From contig RAYY01000025.1 of NCBI GenBank assembly GCA_003611875.1, positions 18,321-82,320 on the forward strand: a DNA stretch of 64,000 nucleotides, given 5' to 3'. Positions 25,421 through 35,248 of this stretch are shown piece after piece. The notes beneath the pieces were generated by a model that had not been told where the DNA came from, searched no databases, and saw nothing but the letters and a program-made list of their open reading frames with translations. This stretch comes from a bacterium D16-56 (lineage in GTDB: Bacteria; Bacillota; Clostridia; Lachnospirales; Lachnospiraceae). Each line of letters begins with the position of its first letter. The stretch's first letter is position 1. A program made the translations under genes and the position numbers.

Positions 25421-28400
25421 TCACATCACGATTTCCCTCTGCATGGTCAAAGAATAAAGGATCCTTGCCCTGACCTTTTTCCCGGTCATCTGCTCTAGGG
25501 CCCGCCCATAGTAATCAAGCTGCTCTCTGTAACGTTCTAAAAGAATCCGGACGCCCGACACCTTGTCCGTTTTATAATCCACTACGACCAGTCCTTCGTC
25601 TTCCTCTATGTATGCATCAATAATTCCCTGAACCACCACCAGCTCGTCACTGTCTCCGGCTTTCATATCTCTGGCAGGTATCCCCACCACAAACTGCTGC
25701 TCCTTATGAAGCCTGCCCTCTTTCTCAGCCAGGCTCATCCTTCTTCCCAGCTTTGACTGGAGAAATCTCCAAATCACACTGCAGTCAATCAAATCCAGGC
25801 TTTCCCTGCCGAATCGCCCTTTCTCTGTCAGCTCTGAAAGATACCGGACTACATCCTCCTGGCTTTCCATCCGGGAAAAAGGAAGCAGCTCCATAGCCCG
25901 ATGATATGCCGTTCCCCGTGTGGCCCCATAACCGTCAGAGCGGGAGATTTCCTGCAGATAATGAGTAACATCCTGTTGTTTCTCCCTGACTTCCTTTCCT
26001 TCCTGAAAAAGCACCGCACTTTCTGATTCATCCTCCATCTGCCCCTGCTTTTTCAGCTCTGAGACAGACATCTTTGTGTGCAGCCGAATATCTGGCCTAT
26101 AAGGATATTCATAGTCCAAATGATCCTCCAGCAGCTCTCGATACTCCTTCTGGTACTCCCTTTGAAGATCCAGGTTCAGCAAAGTCTCTTTGGAACGCTG
26201 GTCCCTTACCTGACGGATCAGCTCCTCCCCTACCACGTCTGCCAAGGGTATTTCCACAAACCGGATCTTTGCCTTCCCGTCGCTTAAGCTCATCAGCACC
26301 CAGTCCAGATAAGAATTGGCTGCAGCAAGGATCGTATAGGGAACCTGACCATTTACCAGCGGAATCTGGGCATATTTTTCCAGAGCTTTTGTCAGGTGCC
26401 GGTCTGTTCCGGTCATAATCAGCTTTTCCTTTGCCCGGGTCATGGCCACATACAGCACCCGCAGCTCCTCCCCCAGATTGTCCAGCTCCATCTTTCGGCG
26501 AAGAACATTTTTCTTTAAAGTCGTAGTCTTCAGACGACGCTCTAAATCCAGATAATCTGTCGCAATCCCCAGCTCGGGGTCGATCAAAACCTTTCCATAG
26601 GCATCCTGCTTATTAAACTTTTTTCCCATTCCTGCCAGAAAAACCACGGGAAATTCAAGGCCCTTGCTTTTATGAATACTCATAATGCGAACCGTGTCCT
26701 CCTCTTCCCCCATGGTGGAAGCCTCTCCAAAATCCGTGTTATACTTTTTCAGATTTTCGATATAGCGAATAAAATGGAACAATCCTTTATAGCTGGTCCT
26801 CTCATAATCAGCTGCCTTTTCCACCAGCATATCCAGGTTTGCCCTGCGGGTTTCCCCTGCAGGCATGGCAGACACATAGTGGTAATATCCTGTTTGCTCA
26901 TAGACCTTATAGATCAGCTCATGAATAGGAAGATAGGTACTTTGAGCCCGGAAACGCCGCAGCAAGGAACGAAAAGAGTACAGCTTTCTGTATAGCCTTC
27001 TTGTCCTTTCCTCTGGAATTTGTTTATCCTGGTCTGTTTGTTCTCCCTCCCCACTCATATCCTCCAAGAACCGTGATACGGCCGCAAAGACTCCCCGATC
27101 CTGCCCTTTGTCCGCACAGCTCCGGTAATATGCCGTCAGCTCTGCAAGCTCCAGATCCGTCACTCCCACCATGGGGGACTTGAGGACTGCCGCCAGGGGT
27201 ATATCCTGCATAGGATTATCGATCACTGCCAGCATACTGAGTACAATTTCTACCTCCACAGCCGCAAAATATCCCATCCGGGACTCTGCACAGGCCGGAA
27301 TTCCCTCATTCATCAGAACGGATAAAAGATTCTCTGTCCACCCTGCAGTGCTCCGCAGAAGAACCACCATATCCCGGTACCGGGCAGTCCGATATCCGCC
27401 TGTATTGTTCAGATTTTTGTCCCATACCAAAAGCCCGGTGTCCGGATTGGTCATCTCCCGAATCTTTCCGGCAATCAGCTTTGCCTCCAGCTCCCTGGCC
27501 GTAAAATCCGCAGCGTCCTCCTCCAGCCCGGCAAAAGCTTCTGCCCCTGTGTCCATCACCAGAAGCTCCACCCTGCTCACGCCCTGATCGTTCTTCAAAA
27601 GCTCCGGACTGCCCGCACCCCGATCGGTTTCCAAAACCTCCGGACCGTCCACACTCCGATCGGTTTCCAAAAGCTCTCCCCTGCTCTCACCCTGACCGGT
27701 CTCCGGAAATACGGCTCCCGGATGAAGAGCCGTGTCCTCTGTATACCGGATTCCCCCCAGCTCCTCGGTCATAATCCGGTAAAACACATCATTGATTCCC
27801 TCTAATACCTCCGCCCTGCTCCGAAAATTCTGATGAAGCTCAATCTTCTTATTTGTGCCGGACGCCTGGTCATAATCCTCATATGTGTGATATTTTTCCA
27901 AAAACAGCTCCGGCCTTGCCAGACGAAATTTATAGATACTCTGCTTTACATCCCCCACCATGAACACATTCGGATTCCCGAAACGCTCCTGAGACACTGC
28001 ATGAAGCAGTGTTTCCTGCACCAGATTGCTGTCCTGATATTCATCCACCAGTACCTCCGCAAACTGACGGCTCAGCTCATCCGCTGCCTCCGTATACGCC
28101 GTCTGCTCATACACCTCATGCCCCTCTTTCCCTGCATTGGACAACCCGTCTGCAGCCTCTGCCGCCTCCTTCTTCGGCAAGATCAGCACCTTTAAAGCCT
28201 CATGCTCCAGATCATTAAAATCCACCAGGTTTTTCTCCCGCTTCTTCTCCTGATACCGCCTGGCAAATTCCTCAGCCAGCTCCAAAAGCATTCCCACCGG
28301 CTCCCGGACTGCCGCCAGATCCTGAAGCATTTCCCCAGGCTCTGCAAAGCATACCTGCTCCCGCATTTTAGAGACTGCCTTTTTCACCCGGTCTCTGCAC

Positions 28401-29344
28401 CCTGTCACATAAGCTTTTTTCTCACTGTCCACATTTTTGTTGCGCACAGCAGCCAGACGGGTCCAGGAAATGCCGGACAGCACTCTGTGGATGTCTTCAA
28501 AATCCTCTGCTGAACCAATCCCCGCTAATTGCCGCATATCCAGCTCCAGCATTGGGCTGTATGCCTCCAGAATCTCATCCTGCCGGCATATCTCAAGGGC
28601 TGACCCAAGCTGCTGTATCAGCTCCCCAGCCTGCTTTTTCAGATCCTCTGTCAAGAACCTTACCCAGGAAAAATCATGAAAGCTGCCGAAATTCTTCGGA
28701 TCCTGCTCCGAAGAAGCATCTTCTTCGGGCTGGCTTCTGTTCCCCTCCAGCTCCCTCCGGCACCTGGCAAACCATTCCCCCGGGTAAGGGTTACTCTGGG
28801 AAAATGTATACACCTGCATGATCAAATCCTCAATACCCGCATCATTTTTCCCTCTGGCATAGGTTTCCACAAATGCCACAAACCGCTCTCCGCCGTCTGT
28901 ATAATAATCCTCCAGCATTTCCTGCATTACATCTGCCCTAAGTAAAATCAGCTCCCCCTCGTCCCCGATTCGAAATGACGGGTCCAGATCCAGCATATTG
29001 AAATGATTCCGTATCAAATCCAGGCAAAAGCTGTCAATAGTGGTAATCCTGGCATGGTGGACTAAAGCCGCCTGCATCTGAAGATGTTCATTCTCCGGCA
29101 TTTCCTCCAGCTTTTTCTCAATGGCTGCACCAATTCTCTCCCTCATCTCCGAAGCCGCCGCATTGGTAAAGGTCATAACCAGCAGACGGTCAATGTCTAA
29201 AGGATGTTCTCCCTCTGTCACCATCCGGATAATCCGCTCCACCAGCACCGCTGTCTTTCCGCTTCCGGCTGCCGCACTGACTAACAGATTACTGTCACGG
29301 CTCTCGATCACCTGCATTTGTTCTCTTGTCCAGTTCACTGACAT
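25421..29344 (-). CDS. addA: AddA, helicase-nuclease subunit A of AddAB
   Basis: AddA is the UvrD-type 3'-5' helicase and RecB-type nuclease subunit of the AddAB complex, which resects double-strand breaks for recombination. The protein (1307 residues from ATG 29344) has Walker A SAAAGSGKTAVL near residue 30, the ATPase motif LVDEYQDSN, GDVKQSIYKFR, QNFRSR, IMSIHKSKGLEFPVVFL and a C-terminal nuclease domain with GIIDAYIEEDEGLVVVDYKT. GGGAGGAG fits ATG 29344 (MSVNWTREQ) rather than 29356. Its start overlaps addB by ten bases. An unusual tandem array of four 12-residue units lies between the helicase domains (27545-27690). Confidence 0.96.
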   Translation of the reverse strand: MSVNWTREQMQVIESRDSNLLVSAAAGSGKTAVLVERIIRMVTEGEHPLDIDRLLVMTFTNAAASEMRERIGAAIEKKLEEMPENEHLQMQAALVHHARITTIDSFCLDLIRNHFNMLDLDPSFRIGDEGELILLRADVMQEMLEDYYTDGGERFVAFVETYARGKNDAGIEDLIMQVYTFSQSNPYPGEWFARCRRELEGNRSQPEEDASSEQDPKNFGSFHDFSWVRFLTEDLKKQAGELIQQLGSALEICRQDEILEAYSPMLELDMRQLAGIGSAEDFEDIHRVLSGISWTRLAAVRNKNVDSEKKAYVTGCRDRVKKAVSKMREQVCFAEPGEMLQDLAAVREPVGMLLELAEEFARRYQEKKREKNLVDFNDLEHEALKVLILPKKEAAEAADGLSNAGKEGHEVYEQTAYTEAADELSRQFAEVLVDEYQDSNLVQETLLHAVSQERFGNPNVFMVGDVKQSIYKFRLARPELFLEKYHTYEDYDQASGTNKKIELHQNFRSRAEVLEGINDVFYRIMTEELGGIRYTEDTALHPGAVFPETGQGESRGELLETDRSVDGPEVLETDRGAGSPELLKNDQGVSRVELLVMDTGAEAFAGLEEDAADFTARELEAKLIAGKIREMTNPDTGLLVWDKNLNNTGGYRTARYRDMVVLLRSTAGWTENLLSVLMNEGIPACAESRMGYFAAVEVEIVLSMLAVIDNPMQDIPLAAVLKSPMVGVTDLELAELTAYYRSCADKGQDRGVFAAVSRFLEDMSGEGEQTDQDKQIPEERTRRLYRKLYSFRSLLRRFRAQSTYLPIHELIYKVYEQTGYYHYVSAMPAGETRRANLDMLVEKAADYERTSYKGLFHFIRYIENLKKYNTDFGEASTMGEEEDTVRIMSIHKSKGLEFPVVFLAGMGKKFNKQDAYGKVLIDPELGIATDYLDLERRLKTTTLKKNVLRRKMELDNLGEELRVLYVAMTRAKEKLIMTGTDRHLTKALEKYAQIPLVNGQVPYTILAAANSYLDWVLMSLSDGKAKIRFVEIPLADVVGEELIRQVRDQRSKETLLNLDLQREYQKEYRELLEDHLDYEYPYRPDIRLHTKMSVSELKKQGQMEDESESAVLFQEGKEVREKQQDVTHYLQEISRSDGYGATRGTAYHRAMELLPFSRMESQEDVVRYLSELTEKGRFGRESLDLIDCSVIWRFLQSKLGRRMSLAEKEGRLHKEQQFVVGIPARDMKAGDSDELVVVQGIIDAYIEEDEGLVVVDYKTDKVSGVRILLERYREQLDYYGRALEQMTGKKVRARILYSLTMQREIVM

Positions 29345-32300
29345 AGCTCCTCCCAAATCTCCTCTGCCTTTTTTCCCTTCAGCCTGCGATATTCGAACCC
29401 CGAAGTCTTTTTGTCAAAGCCGCACACTGCATGGTAGGGGCAATAATCACACGCTGTCCGCTGTCCGCTCTTATAAGGTTCTACCCCGATCTCCCCGTCT
29501 AGGATTTCCTTTCCCGCACCCTTTACCCTTTCATGGACAAAACGGCGCAAACGGTCAAACCGCTCCCGGTTGGCCACAGAGGATCTGCCCTCCTGCACCT
29601 CCCCATCCTTTAAGACCACCGGAATAATATCAGATTCCTTTTCGATAGTATTGTCCAGATGGTGAATCGCCTCCAGCTCACTGTTAATCAGCCCGTTCAT
29701 CCTCAGTTGACGCAGAATCTCCTCCTTCACCTGCTGCTCATCCGGCTTCCCGGTTTTCTCCACCATGGGATCTGAGATATTATAATAGAGGATTCCTGCC
29801 GGAATCACCTCTTTGCCAGGAAATTTCCTCTCCGTCATCTCCACCGCTGCATCCATGTATACCACAAGCTGAAGCTGAAGGCCATAATAGATTGCTGCCA
29901 GATCAAAGCTGGTGCTGCCGGATTTGTAATCAATGATCTTTACATACACCTGCTGTCCGTCCTCACACAGATCCAGCCGGTCTATACGCCCCCTCAAATG
30001 CAGGGCCTCATCGGCTGACAGCGGAATCTTCATGGCCTCCAGATTATCTGCCGCTGAAAATGACACCTCAAAGCCTGCAGGAGAAAAATCTCCCTTCTTG
30101 ATCTGCTGCTGCAAAGCCCATACCGTCCTCTGGGTAATGTGCTCCACCCTTCGGGCCAGATAAGCGTTGCGGGAGCTGCTTCCCATAATGGTATTGCCGT
30201 ATTCTGCCGTCACCTCTCCCACACAGTCTCTCACCAGGCTATCCCGGTCAGTATCCGATATGGTACGCCAATCCCGCCCTTGCTCCTTCATTCTCTGAAA
30301 ACACAGGTCAATGGAAGCATGGAACAGATTTCCCATATCCGCAGCTGCCAGCTCATACCGCCGCCGCTCCAGCAGCTCCAGCCCATATTGAAGAAAATGG
30401 GCATATGCGCAGGCCGCATACTGCTCCAGCCTGGTCACACTTCCGCTGATAATATTCCCGTAAAGCGCCCTGGCTACTGCATGCCCGATTCCCTGGTTCT
30501 CATAGGAAGTAAAGGCTGCCTCTGCCAGCCGTATCGCCTCCTCGTGATACTCCTCTGAACATAAAAACCAGCGAAACAGCTCCAGAAGCTTCAGAAGCTC
30601 CTTCTGAGATGGATCTTCATTCATGCTTTCTTCTACCCTCTCCCCATTCTCATTCTGCCCCTTCACGGATATCCACTCATGCTGACGCTTGCCATCTTCT
30701 GCACTGTCTGTTTTCTTCCCTTGTCCCGGCATATCCCGGAATCTTCTCAGCCCTGCCACCAGCTGCTGCCTGGCCCTTTCCACCGAATAGATCTCCTCAA
30801 AATTCCCCCCTGCATCTTCACTGCACACAAGCCTGGGAAACATTTTCCGAAGCTCCCCGATCAGATACGAGGGCCGTCTGCTTTTTCCGTCCCCTCCCAC
30901 ACCGGCATAGGAGACCACCAGCTTTTGAGAAGGCTTTGTCATCATCAGATACAGATAAAACCGCTGCCGAAAGCTGTCCTCCCTTGCCGTGGGGGCCAGC
31001 TCCAGACTATGTCTTCCGAAAAACTCCCGCTCCTGGTCTGAAAGCAGGCTTCCCCGATCCTTTTTCATGGGCACGATTCCGTCGTTAACCCCCACAAAAA
31101 ACAACACCTTCACATGGGCCAATCTGGTTCTGGTAATATCTCCCACCACCACCCGGTCCACAGCAGCCGGAATCACTCCCACAGAAATCTCTCCAAATCC
31201 TGCATCCAAAATCTCTATAAATTCCTTCCGGCTTATCTGTTCCTCCCCCAAAAGCTCAGAAAGTCTCTGCAGAAGCTCTGTCACCAGTCCATAGACCTGC
31301 CCATACTCCTTGGCCAGCCGGTATTCCCCTGCTGCCAGAAAATATTCCTGATATGCACCAAGTTTCTCCTCCACACAACACTCCTCTAAAAGCCCGATGA
31401 CAGCTTGTACCATTCCTGCTACCGTAACAGGTTTGATGCCAAAAGCCTCCCGCATCCTAAGAAGAGGCGCCATGACCTGATCCCGAAACTCATTAAGCTC
31501 TGTCAGATTAATGTCTGCCGCCTCCCGATACGTCCGATCCCACTGCTGGCTCCACCGCCTGGCTCCGCGGATTCCCATGGCAATCACATAATTCTCCATC
31601 CGGTCTGTCATTTTCTGGTCTGCAGTCACCAGCCCGGTTCTCAGATACCGGAAAACACTTTCATAAGAAAGGTCCCTGCGCACTGCCTCCAATGCCCCTC
31701 GGATCAGCTCCACCATAGGATTATCCAGCACGCTTTTTTTATCATCCATAAAAAACGGTATCTGGTTCTGCTCAAACTGATGGGCGATCTCCCTTCCATA
31801 TCCTGCCAGATCCCCGGTTACTACTGCCATGTCCCGGTAGCGAAGCCCCTTCTCCCGGATCAAAGCCTGAATCCTTTTCACCGCATGTGTCACTTCCCCA
31901 GAGGGATTTTCCCCCGAAAACAGCTCCAGGCCCCCTTTCATTTCTTCCTCATAGCACCCGCGCCGATAGCGAAACAGGCTTTTTTCCAGCCACTGAAGCT
32001 CCGGGCTGTCCACAAAACGAGGCAACGCCTTTTTCCCATCCCCCTTTCCTGATCCTGCCTCATTCCCCAGCCAGATATCAGGAAGCCTGGATACATGGTT
32101 ATGTTCTGCCAGCTCTATGCACCGCCTGACCATCTGACGGCTCATATAGAACAAGCTATGCATCCCTGACCCTTGATAAACCGATGCCTCCCCGTCTGCC
32201 GTCACGGTGACGATCACCTGTCTTGCATGAATCAGGCACAGCTCTAACAGCCGATACTGAACCGGCGTAAATCCTGTATACCCGTCCAAAGCAATCACAC

Positions 32301-32886
32301 TGTTTTTCACAATCTCCGACTGAGGAAGAACCCGGCACAGCACATCCAGCACTTCCTCTGTAGTAATATAATGTCCGGCAATATACTCCTGAAACCCCTC
32401 AAAAACCACTGCAAAATCCAGAAGCTTCTGACGAAACAGCGGTGTCCCTGCCAGCTCTGCCATCTCCCGCAGGATCTGAGGCGATATTCCATATTGATAA
32501 AACTCCGACAACATGGATTTTAACTGATTCACAAATCCTGCCTGGTTTAAATGGCCCTGAAACAGAATCAGCTCCTTTCGTTTATTGCCTGCTACCTTCC
32601 GCAGTACCATGGATTTGCCCATGTCGTCCAGCACCCTTAAATTCTCCACTGCCAATTCCTCAAATACCCGATAAGCCAGCCGCTGAAAGCTGACAATATC
32701 AATGTTCATGGTACCGTGATTGGGATGGCGGACCACAATATCCTTCTGGGTCTGCATGGTAAACTGCTCTGGTACGATCATAAAGAAAAGCTGCTTTGGA
32801 CGTTCCATGGACTCCTGAATGATCTTATCATAAAGGCGTCTGGTTTTTCCTGACCCGGAGCCCCCTAGTATTAGCTGTAAAGACAT
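29335..32886 (-). CDS. addB: AddB, ATP-dependent nuclease subunit B
   Basis: The 1183-residue protein starts MSLQLILGGSGSGKTRRLY with the AddB Walker A, has an inactive-helicase-like middle, and ends in a second RecB-type nuclease domain with the iron-sulfur cysteine cluster (single Cys upstream near YAACAYAHF, then CDYCPYHAVCGF at the C terminus). AddB recognises the recombination hotspot and cuts the 5' strand while AddA cuts the 3' strand. ATG 32886 has GGAGGAG at good spacing; the longer frame to 33006 has no ribosome site and begins almost at the promoter. It is the first gene of the addB-addA-yaaA series. Confidence 0.95.
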   Translation of the reverse strand: MSLQLILGGSGSGKTRRLYDKIIQESMERPKQLFFMIVPEQFTMQTQKDIVVRHPNHGTMNIDIVSFQRLAYRVFEELAVENLRVLDDMGKSMVLRKVAGNKRKELILFQGHLNQAGFVNQLKSMLSEFYQYGISPQILREMAELAGTPLFRQKLLDFAVVFEGFQEYIAGHYITTEEVLDVLCRVLPQSEIVKNSVIALDGYTGFTPVQYRLLELCLIHARQVIVTVTADGEASVYQGSGMHSLFYMSRQMVRRCIELAEHNHVSRLPDIWLGNEAGSGKGDGKKALPRFVDSPELQWLEKSLFRYRRGCYEEEMKGGLELFSGENPSGEVTHAVKRIQALIREKGLRYRDMAVVTGDLAGYGREIAHQFEQNQIPFFMDDKKSVLDNPMVELIRGALEAVRRDLSYESVFRYLRTGLVTADQKMTDRMENYVIAMGIRGARRWSQQWDRTYREAADINLTELNEFRDQVMAPLLRMREAFGIKPVTVAGMVQAVIGLLEECCVEEKLGAYQEYFLAAGEYRLAKEYGQVYGLVTELLQRLSELLGEEQISRKEFIEILDAGFGEISVGVIPAAVDRVVVGDITRTRLAHVKVLFFVGVNDGIVPMKKDRGSLLSDQEREFFGRHSLELAPTAREDSFRQRFYLYLMMTKPSQKLVVSYAGVGGDGKSRRPSYLIGELRKMFPRLVCSEDAGGNFEEIYSVERARQQLVAGLRRFRDMPGQGKKTDSAEDGKRQHEWISVKGQNENGERVEESMNEDPSQKELLKLLELFRWFLCSEEYHEEAIRLAEAAFTSYENQGIGHAVARALYGNIISGSVTRLEQYAACAYAHFLQYGLELLERRRYELAAADMGNLFHASIDLCFQRMKEQGRDWRTISDTDRDSLVRDCVGEVTAEYGNTIMGSSSRNAYLARRVEHITQRTVWALQQQIKKGDFSPAGFEVSFSAADNLEAMKIPLSADEALHLRGRIDRLDLCEDGQQVYVKIIDYKSGSTSFDLAAIYYGLQLQLVVYMDAAVEMTERKFPGKEVIPAGILYYNISDPMVEKTGKPDEQQVKEEILRQLRMNGLINSELEAIHHLDNTIEKESDIIPVVLKDGEVQEGRSSVANRERFDRLRRFVHERVKGAGKEILDGEIGVEPYKSGQRTACDYCPYHAVCGFDKKTSGFEYRRLKGKKAEEIWEELCQ

Positions 32887-33010
32887 GAATTTCTCCTCCC
32901 ATATCATAGAATTGGCACCCGCTGCTTTGCTCCCTGCCAAAAAGTTCCCTTGCCTGCTGTTCCTTGGAAGGTATTTGATGCCATATAAAAAGCCCTGACC
33001 TGACACAGCT

Positions 33011-33039
33011 ATTGTATCACATCAAGGCTAAGTTTTACA
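33011..33039 (-). promoter_or_regulatory. Promoter of addBA
   Basis: On the minus strand, TGTAAA (33039-33034), a 17-bp spacer and TACAAT (33016-33011) with an upstream TG lie about 125 bp before addB. Confidence 0.45.
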
Positions 33040-33145
33040 TCACTTCTTATACCCGTGAGTATAAAAAACCAGACAAACAGAAAAAATAACATAAATCCCC
33101 CCTGCCCGGAATAGATTATACCAAACATCCCCCGGAGGGCTACCC

Positions 33146-33586
33146 ATGAGTTCAAGAACAAAAATCGTCGTCCTGCGAATGAAAGAAATCATATACACTG
33201 CAATCTTCATTGGCCTGGGCATTTTACTGGTAATGCTGCTGTTCATCATGTTCCGGCCAGGAAAAGAAAGCGGCACACCTGCGTCATCCGACCAGGTTCT
33301 CTACATACCCGGCGTCTATTCCGCCTCTCTAAAACTGGGTTCCCAGGAAGTCAATGTGGAGGTGGCAGTGGATGCTGACAAGATCAATTCCATCTCCATG
33401 GTACACCTGAGCGACTCTGTGGCTACCATGTACCCATTAGTACAGCCGTCCCTGCAGAATCTCACCGACCAGATCTGCGACACCCAGTCCACAGAGAACC
33501 TGACCTACCCGGAAGAAAGCCGATACACCTCCCAGGCACTGCTAAACGCCATCCAGAAGGCATTGGACAAAGCAACCGCCCGGTAA
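33146..33586 (+). CDS. Membrane-anchored extracytoplasmic protein, 146 aa
   Basis: A single N-terminal membrane anchor (about residues 14-36, IIYTAIFIGLGILLVMLLFIMF) is followed by a small extracytoplasmic domain. The domain begins LYIPGVYSASLKLGSQEVNVEV and includes VDADKINSISMVHLS and a helical tail, similar in layout to small FMN_bind-like domains, but I see no clear flavin-attachment Thr motif. CCGGAGGG lies before ATG 33146. It is divergent from addB and ends at a terminator. Function is unknown; Lachnospiraceae genomes commonly carry such proteins. Confidence 0.7.
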   Translation: MSSRTKIVVLRMKEIIYTAIFIGLGILLVMLLFIMFRPGKESGTPASSDQVLYIPGVYSASLKLGSQEVNVEVAVDADKINSISMVHLSDSVATMYPLVQPSLQNLTDQICDTQSTENLTYPEESRYTSQALLNAIQKALDKATAR

Positions 33587-33649
33587 TCCCGTTTGCCGAA
33601 AAAACTGCTGAACCTTATCCATCAATCACCACACGGATTCCAAATCAAC

Positions 33650-33683
33650 CCCCGCTGCAGGCAATGCTGTGCCGGCAGCGGGG
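33650..33683. terminator. Terminator between convergent genes
   Basis: CCCCGCTGC pairs with GCAGCGGGG around a 16-base loop containing further pairing, followed by TATTT. It serves the anchored-protein gene and possibly the ECF gene reading toward it. Confidence 0.65.
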
Positions 33684-33706
33684 TATTTGACTCACGCGCC
33701 CACCTT

Positions 33707-34300
33707 CTATATCTTAAAAAACATCCCTGACTTCTTCAGCACGGGCCTTACTGCCATATACACTGCCACTACCACAAGGGTTCCTGCCACTGCATTGATA
33801 AAAGTCACCCCTGCAGCCCAGGTAGACATGATCTTTGCCGCATCGGACTGAACCCCCAACACAAAGTTTTTATAAAAATATCCCACAATGGGATCCATAA
33901 TCACATTGAAGCCCAGCCCTGCAACAGAAGCCGCCAAAGTCCACTTGAATACATATTTGGCATCATGATCCTGGGTAATATGTCCAAGCCGATGAGCCAC
34001 AAAGCCTGCAATCAGTCCGATACAAAGCTTCAGCACAAAAGTCTTTGGAGCGCTGGTAATATATACCGGATCTAAAAGATCCGCAATGGTCATCCCCAGA
34101 GAGCCGGCCAGTCCTCCATACACACCGCCCAGCAGCAGGGCTGCCAGAACACAGAACGCATTCCCAATATGAAGCGCCACATAATCCCCGCCAAAAGTAG
34201 GAATCGGTATCTTCAAAAAAGTAAACGCCACATAGCACAGCGCTGCCATAAGTGCAGTCAGTACAACCTTATACACCTTATCATTTTTCTGTTCCGTCAT
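33707..34300 (-). CDS. ECF transporter S component (substrate-binding membrane subunit)
   Basis: The 197-residue protein has about six membrane segments and the conserved pattern of the PF07155-type S components: VVLTALMAALCYVAFTF, then PTFGGDYVALHIGNAFCVLA and LLLGGVYGGLAGSLGMTIADLL. Such proteins bind a vitamin or cofactor precursor and dock on a shared energising module (EcfA, EcfA', EcfT) encoded elsewhere. ATG 34300 has GGAGG at normal spacing; a TTG six bases earlier is too close to it. The 274-bp leader may hold a regulatory RNA but I recognise no riboswitch class. ThiN is encoded just upstream, yet substrate cannot be assigned. Confidence 0.82.
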   Translation of the reverse strand: MTEQKNDKVYKVVLTALMAALCYVAFTFLKIPIPTFGGDYVALHIGNAFCVLAALLLGGVYGGLAGSLGMTIADLLDPVYITSAPKTFVLKLCIGLIAGFVAHRLGHITQDHDAKYVFKWTLAASVAGLGFNVIMDPIVGYFYKNFVLGVQSDAAKIMSTWAAGVTFINAVAGTLVVVAVYMAVRPVLKKSGMFFKI

Positions 34301-34574
34301 CGCCAAGTCCTCCTCTTACTATCACAAAATTTTCCGGAACCCTTTTTATCAAAGTGTCCCCTTTATCATCAGCAGTATACGCTCCTCCTTAAAGTCACTG
34401 CCTTCATTGCTCCTCATCATAGCATGTAACCTGACGATCATAAATAACCAGTTCCCTACTTTTTCACCATACCAGTTTCCCTTTGGCATCTTCCTGCTCT
34501 CTAACCATTCCCTGCCTCACAGCCCTCCTTTGCAAACGCCAATCCTCTCCCATACCCCTTAAAATCGTTTTCCT

Positions 34575-35231
34575 CTAATCCCGTGACTCCACACACACCA
34601 GCACTCCCTCCTCAAATTCCAAGGTTCCCACCTCATCCTCCACCTCATTGCTGATACAAAGCCCGGCCTCCTCACCCCTTTTGATATTCTTCTTATTCAA
34701 TGGATACTTAAACCCCTTTAAAGTAATTCCGGTCACCTTTTCCGTATAAGGCAGAAAAGACACATACTTCCCCCAAAGCTGATCCCTGACAAAAGTCCGG
34801 TTCTGATCAACCAGATAAATCTTGTTCCAGGCATCCACGATCCATGCCTCCACCTCCCTCTCCATACACCCATACAGTAAATGAAGATTTCCCAGCAAAT
34901 GATCCACCCGCCCCCCGGTAGCCCCCAGAAAAACAATCCGGTCACAGGCCAGAGTCAGTGCGCGATTGCGGGCCAGTTCCGTGTCAGTTTCGTTTTTTTC
35001 AGGCTTGTGGCTCTCCCACACAATGTATGAAGCCTTCCGAAATTCCTCAATCACGTCCTCCTCCACCGTATCAAAATCCCCTACCACGTAATCCGGAGTC
35101 AGCCCCAAAGCCCTCACAGCCTCCAGCCCTCCATCCACCGCAATCACCTTATGAAATGTCTCCCTTTCCAAAAAAGACCGGGCGAAAGCCAAATCCAGCT
35201 TACCGCCCGTAATAATCAAACAGACTCTCAT
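34575..35231 (-). CDS. thiN: Thiamine diphosphokinase
   Basis: ThiN transfers diphosphate from ATP to thiamine to make the active cofactor. The 218-residue protein shows VIAVDGGLEAVRALGLTPDYVVGDFDT, the acid cluster that binds metal and ATP, then NETDTELARN and FLGATGGRVDHLLGN, all typical of the TPK catalytic domain, and a C-terminal thiamine-binding beta domain. ATG 35231 has GAGGGG at nine bases; the GTG two codons earlier is too close to that site. It closes the conserved priA-thiN block, 17 bases after rpe. Confidence 0.95.
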   Translation of the reverse strand: MRVCLIITGGKLDLAFARSFLERETFHKVIAVDGGLEAVRALGLTPDYVVGDFDTVEEDVIEEFRKASYIVWESHKPEKNETDTELARNRALTLACDRIVFLGATGGRVDHLLGNLHLLYGCMEREVEAWIVDAWNKIYLVDQNRTFVRDQLWGKYVSFLPYTEKVTGITLKGFKYPLNKKNIKRGEEAGLCISNEVEDEVGTLEFEEGVLVCVESRD

Positions 35232-35248
35232 GTCCACGCTCCCCTCAC

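Noticed and set aside
34301..34574. Riboswitch ahead of the ECF S component
   Set aside because: A 274-bp leader next to thiN made a TPP element worth looking for, but I could not find its conserved core or that of another class.
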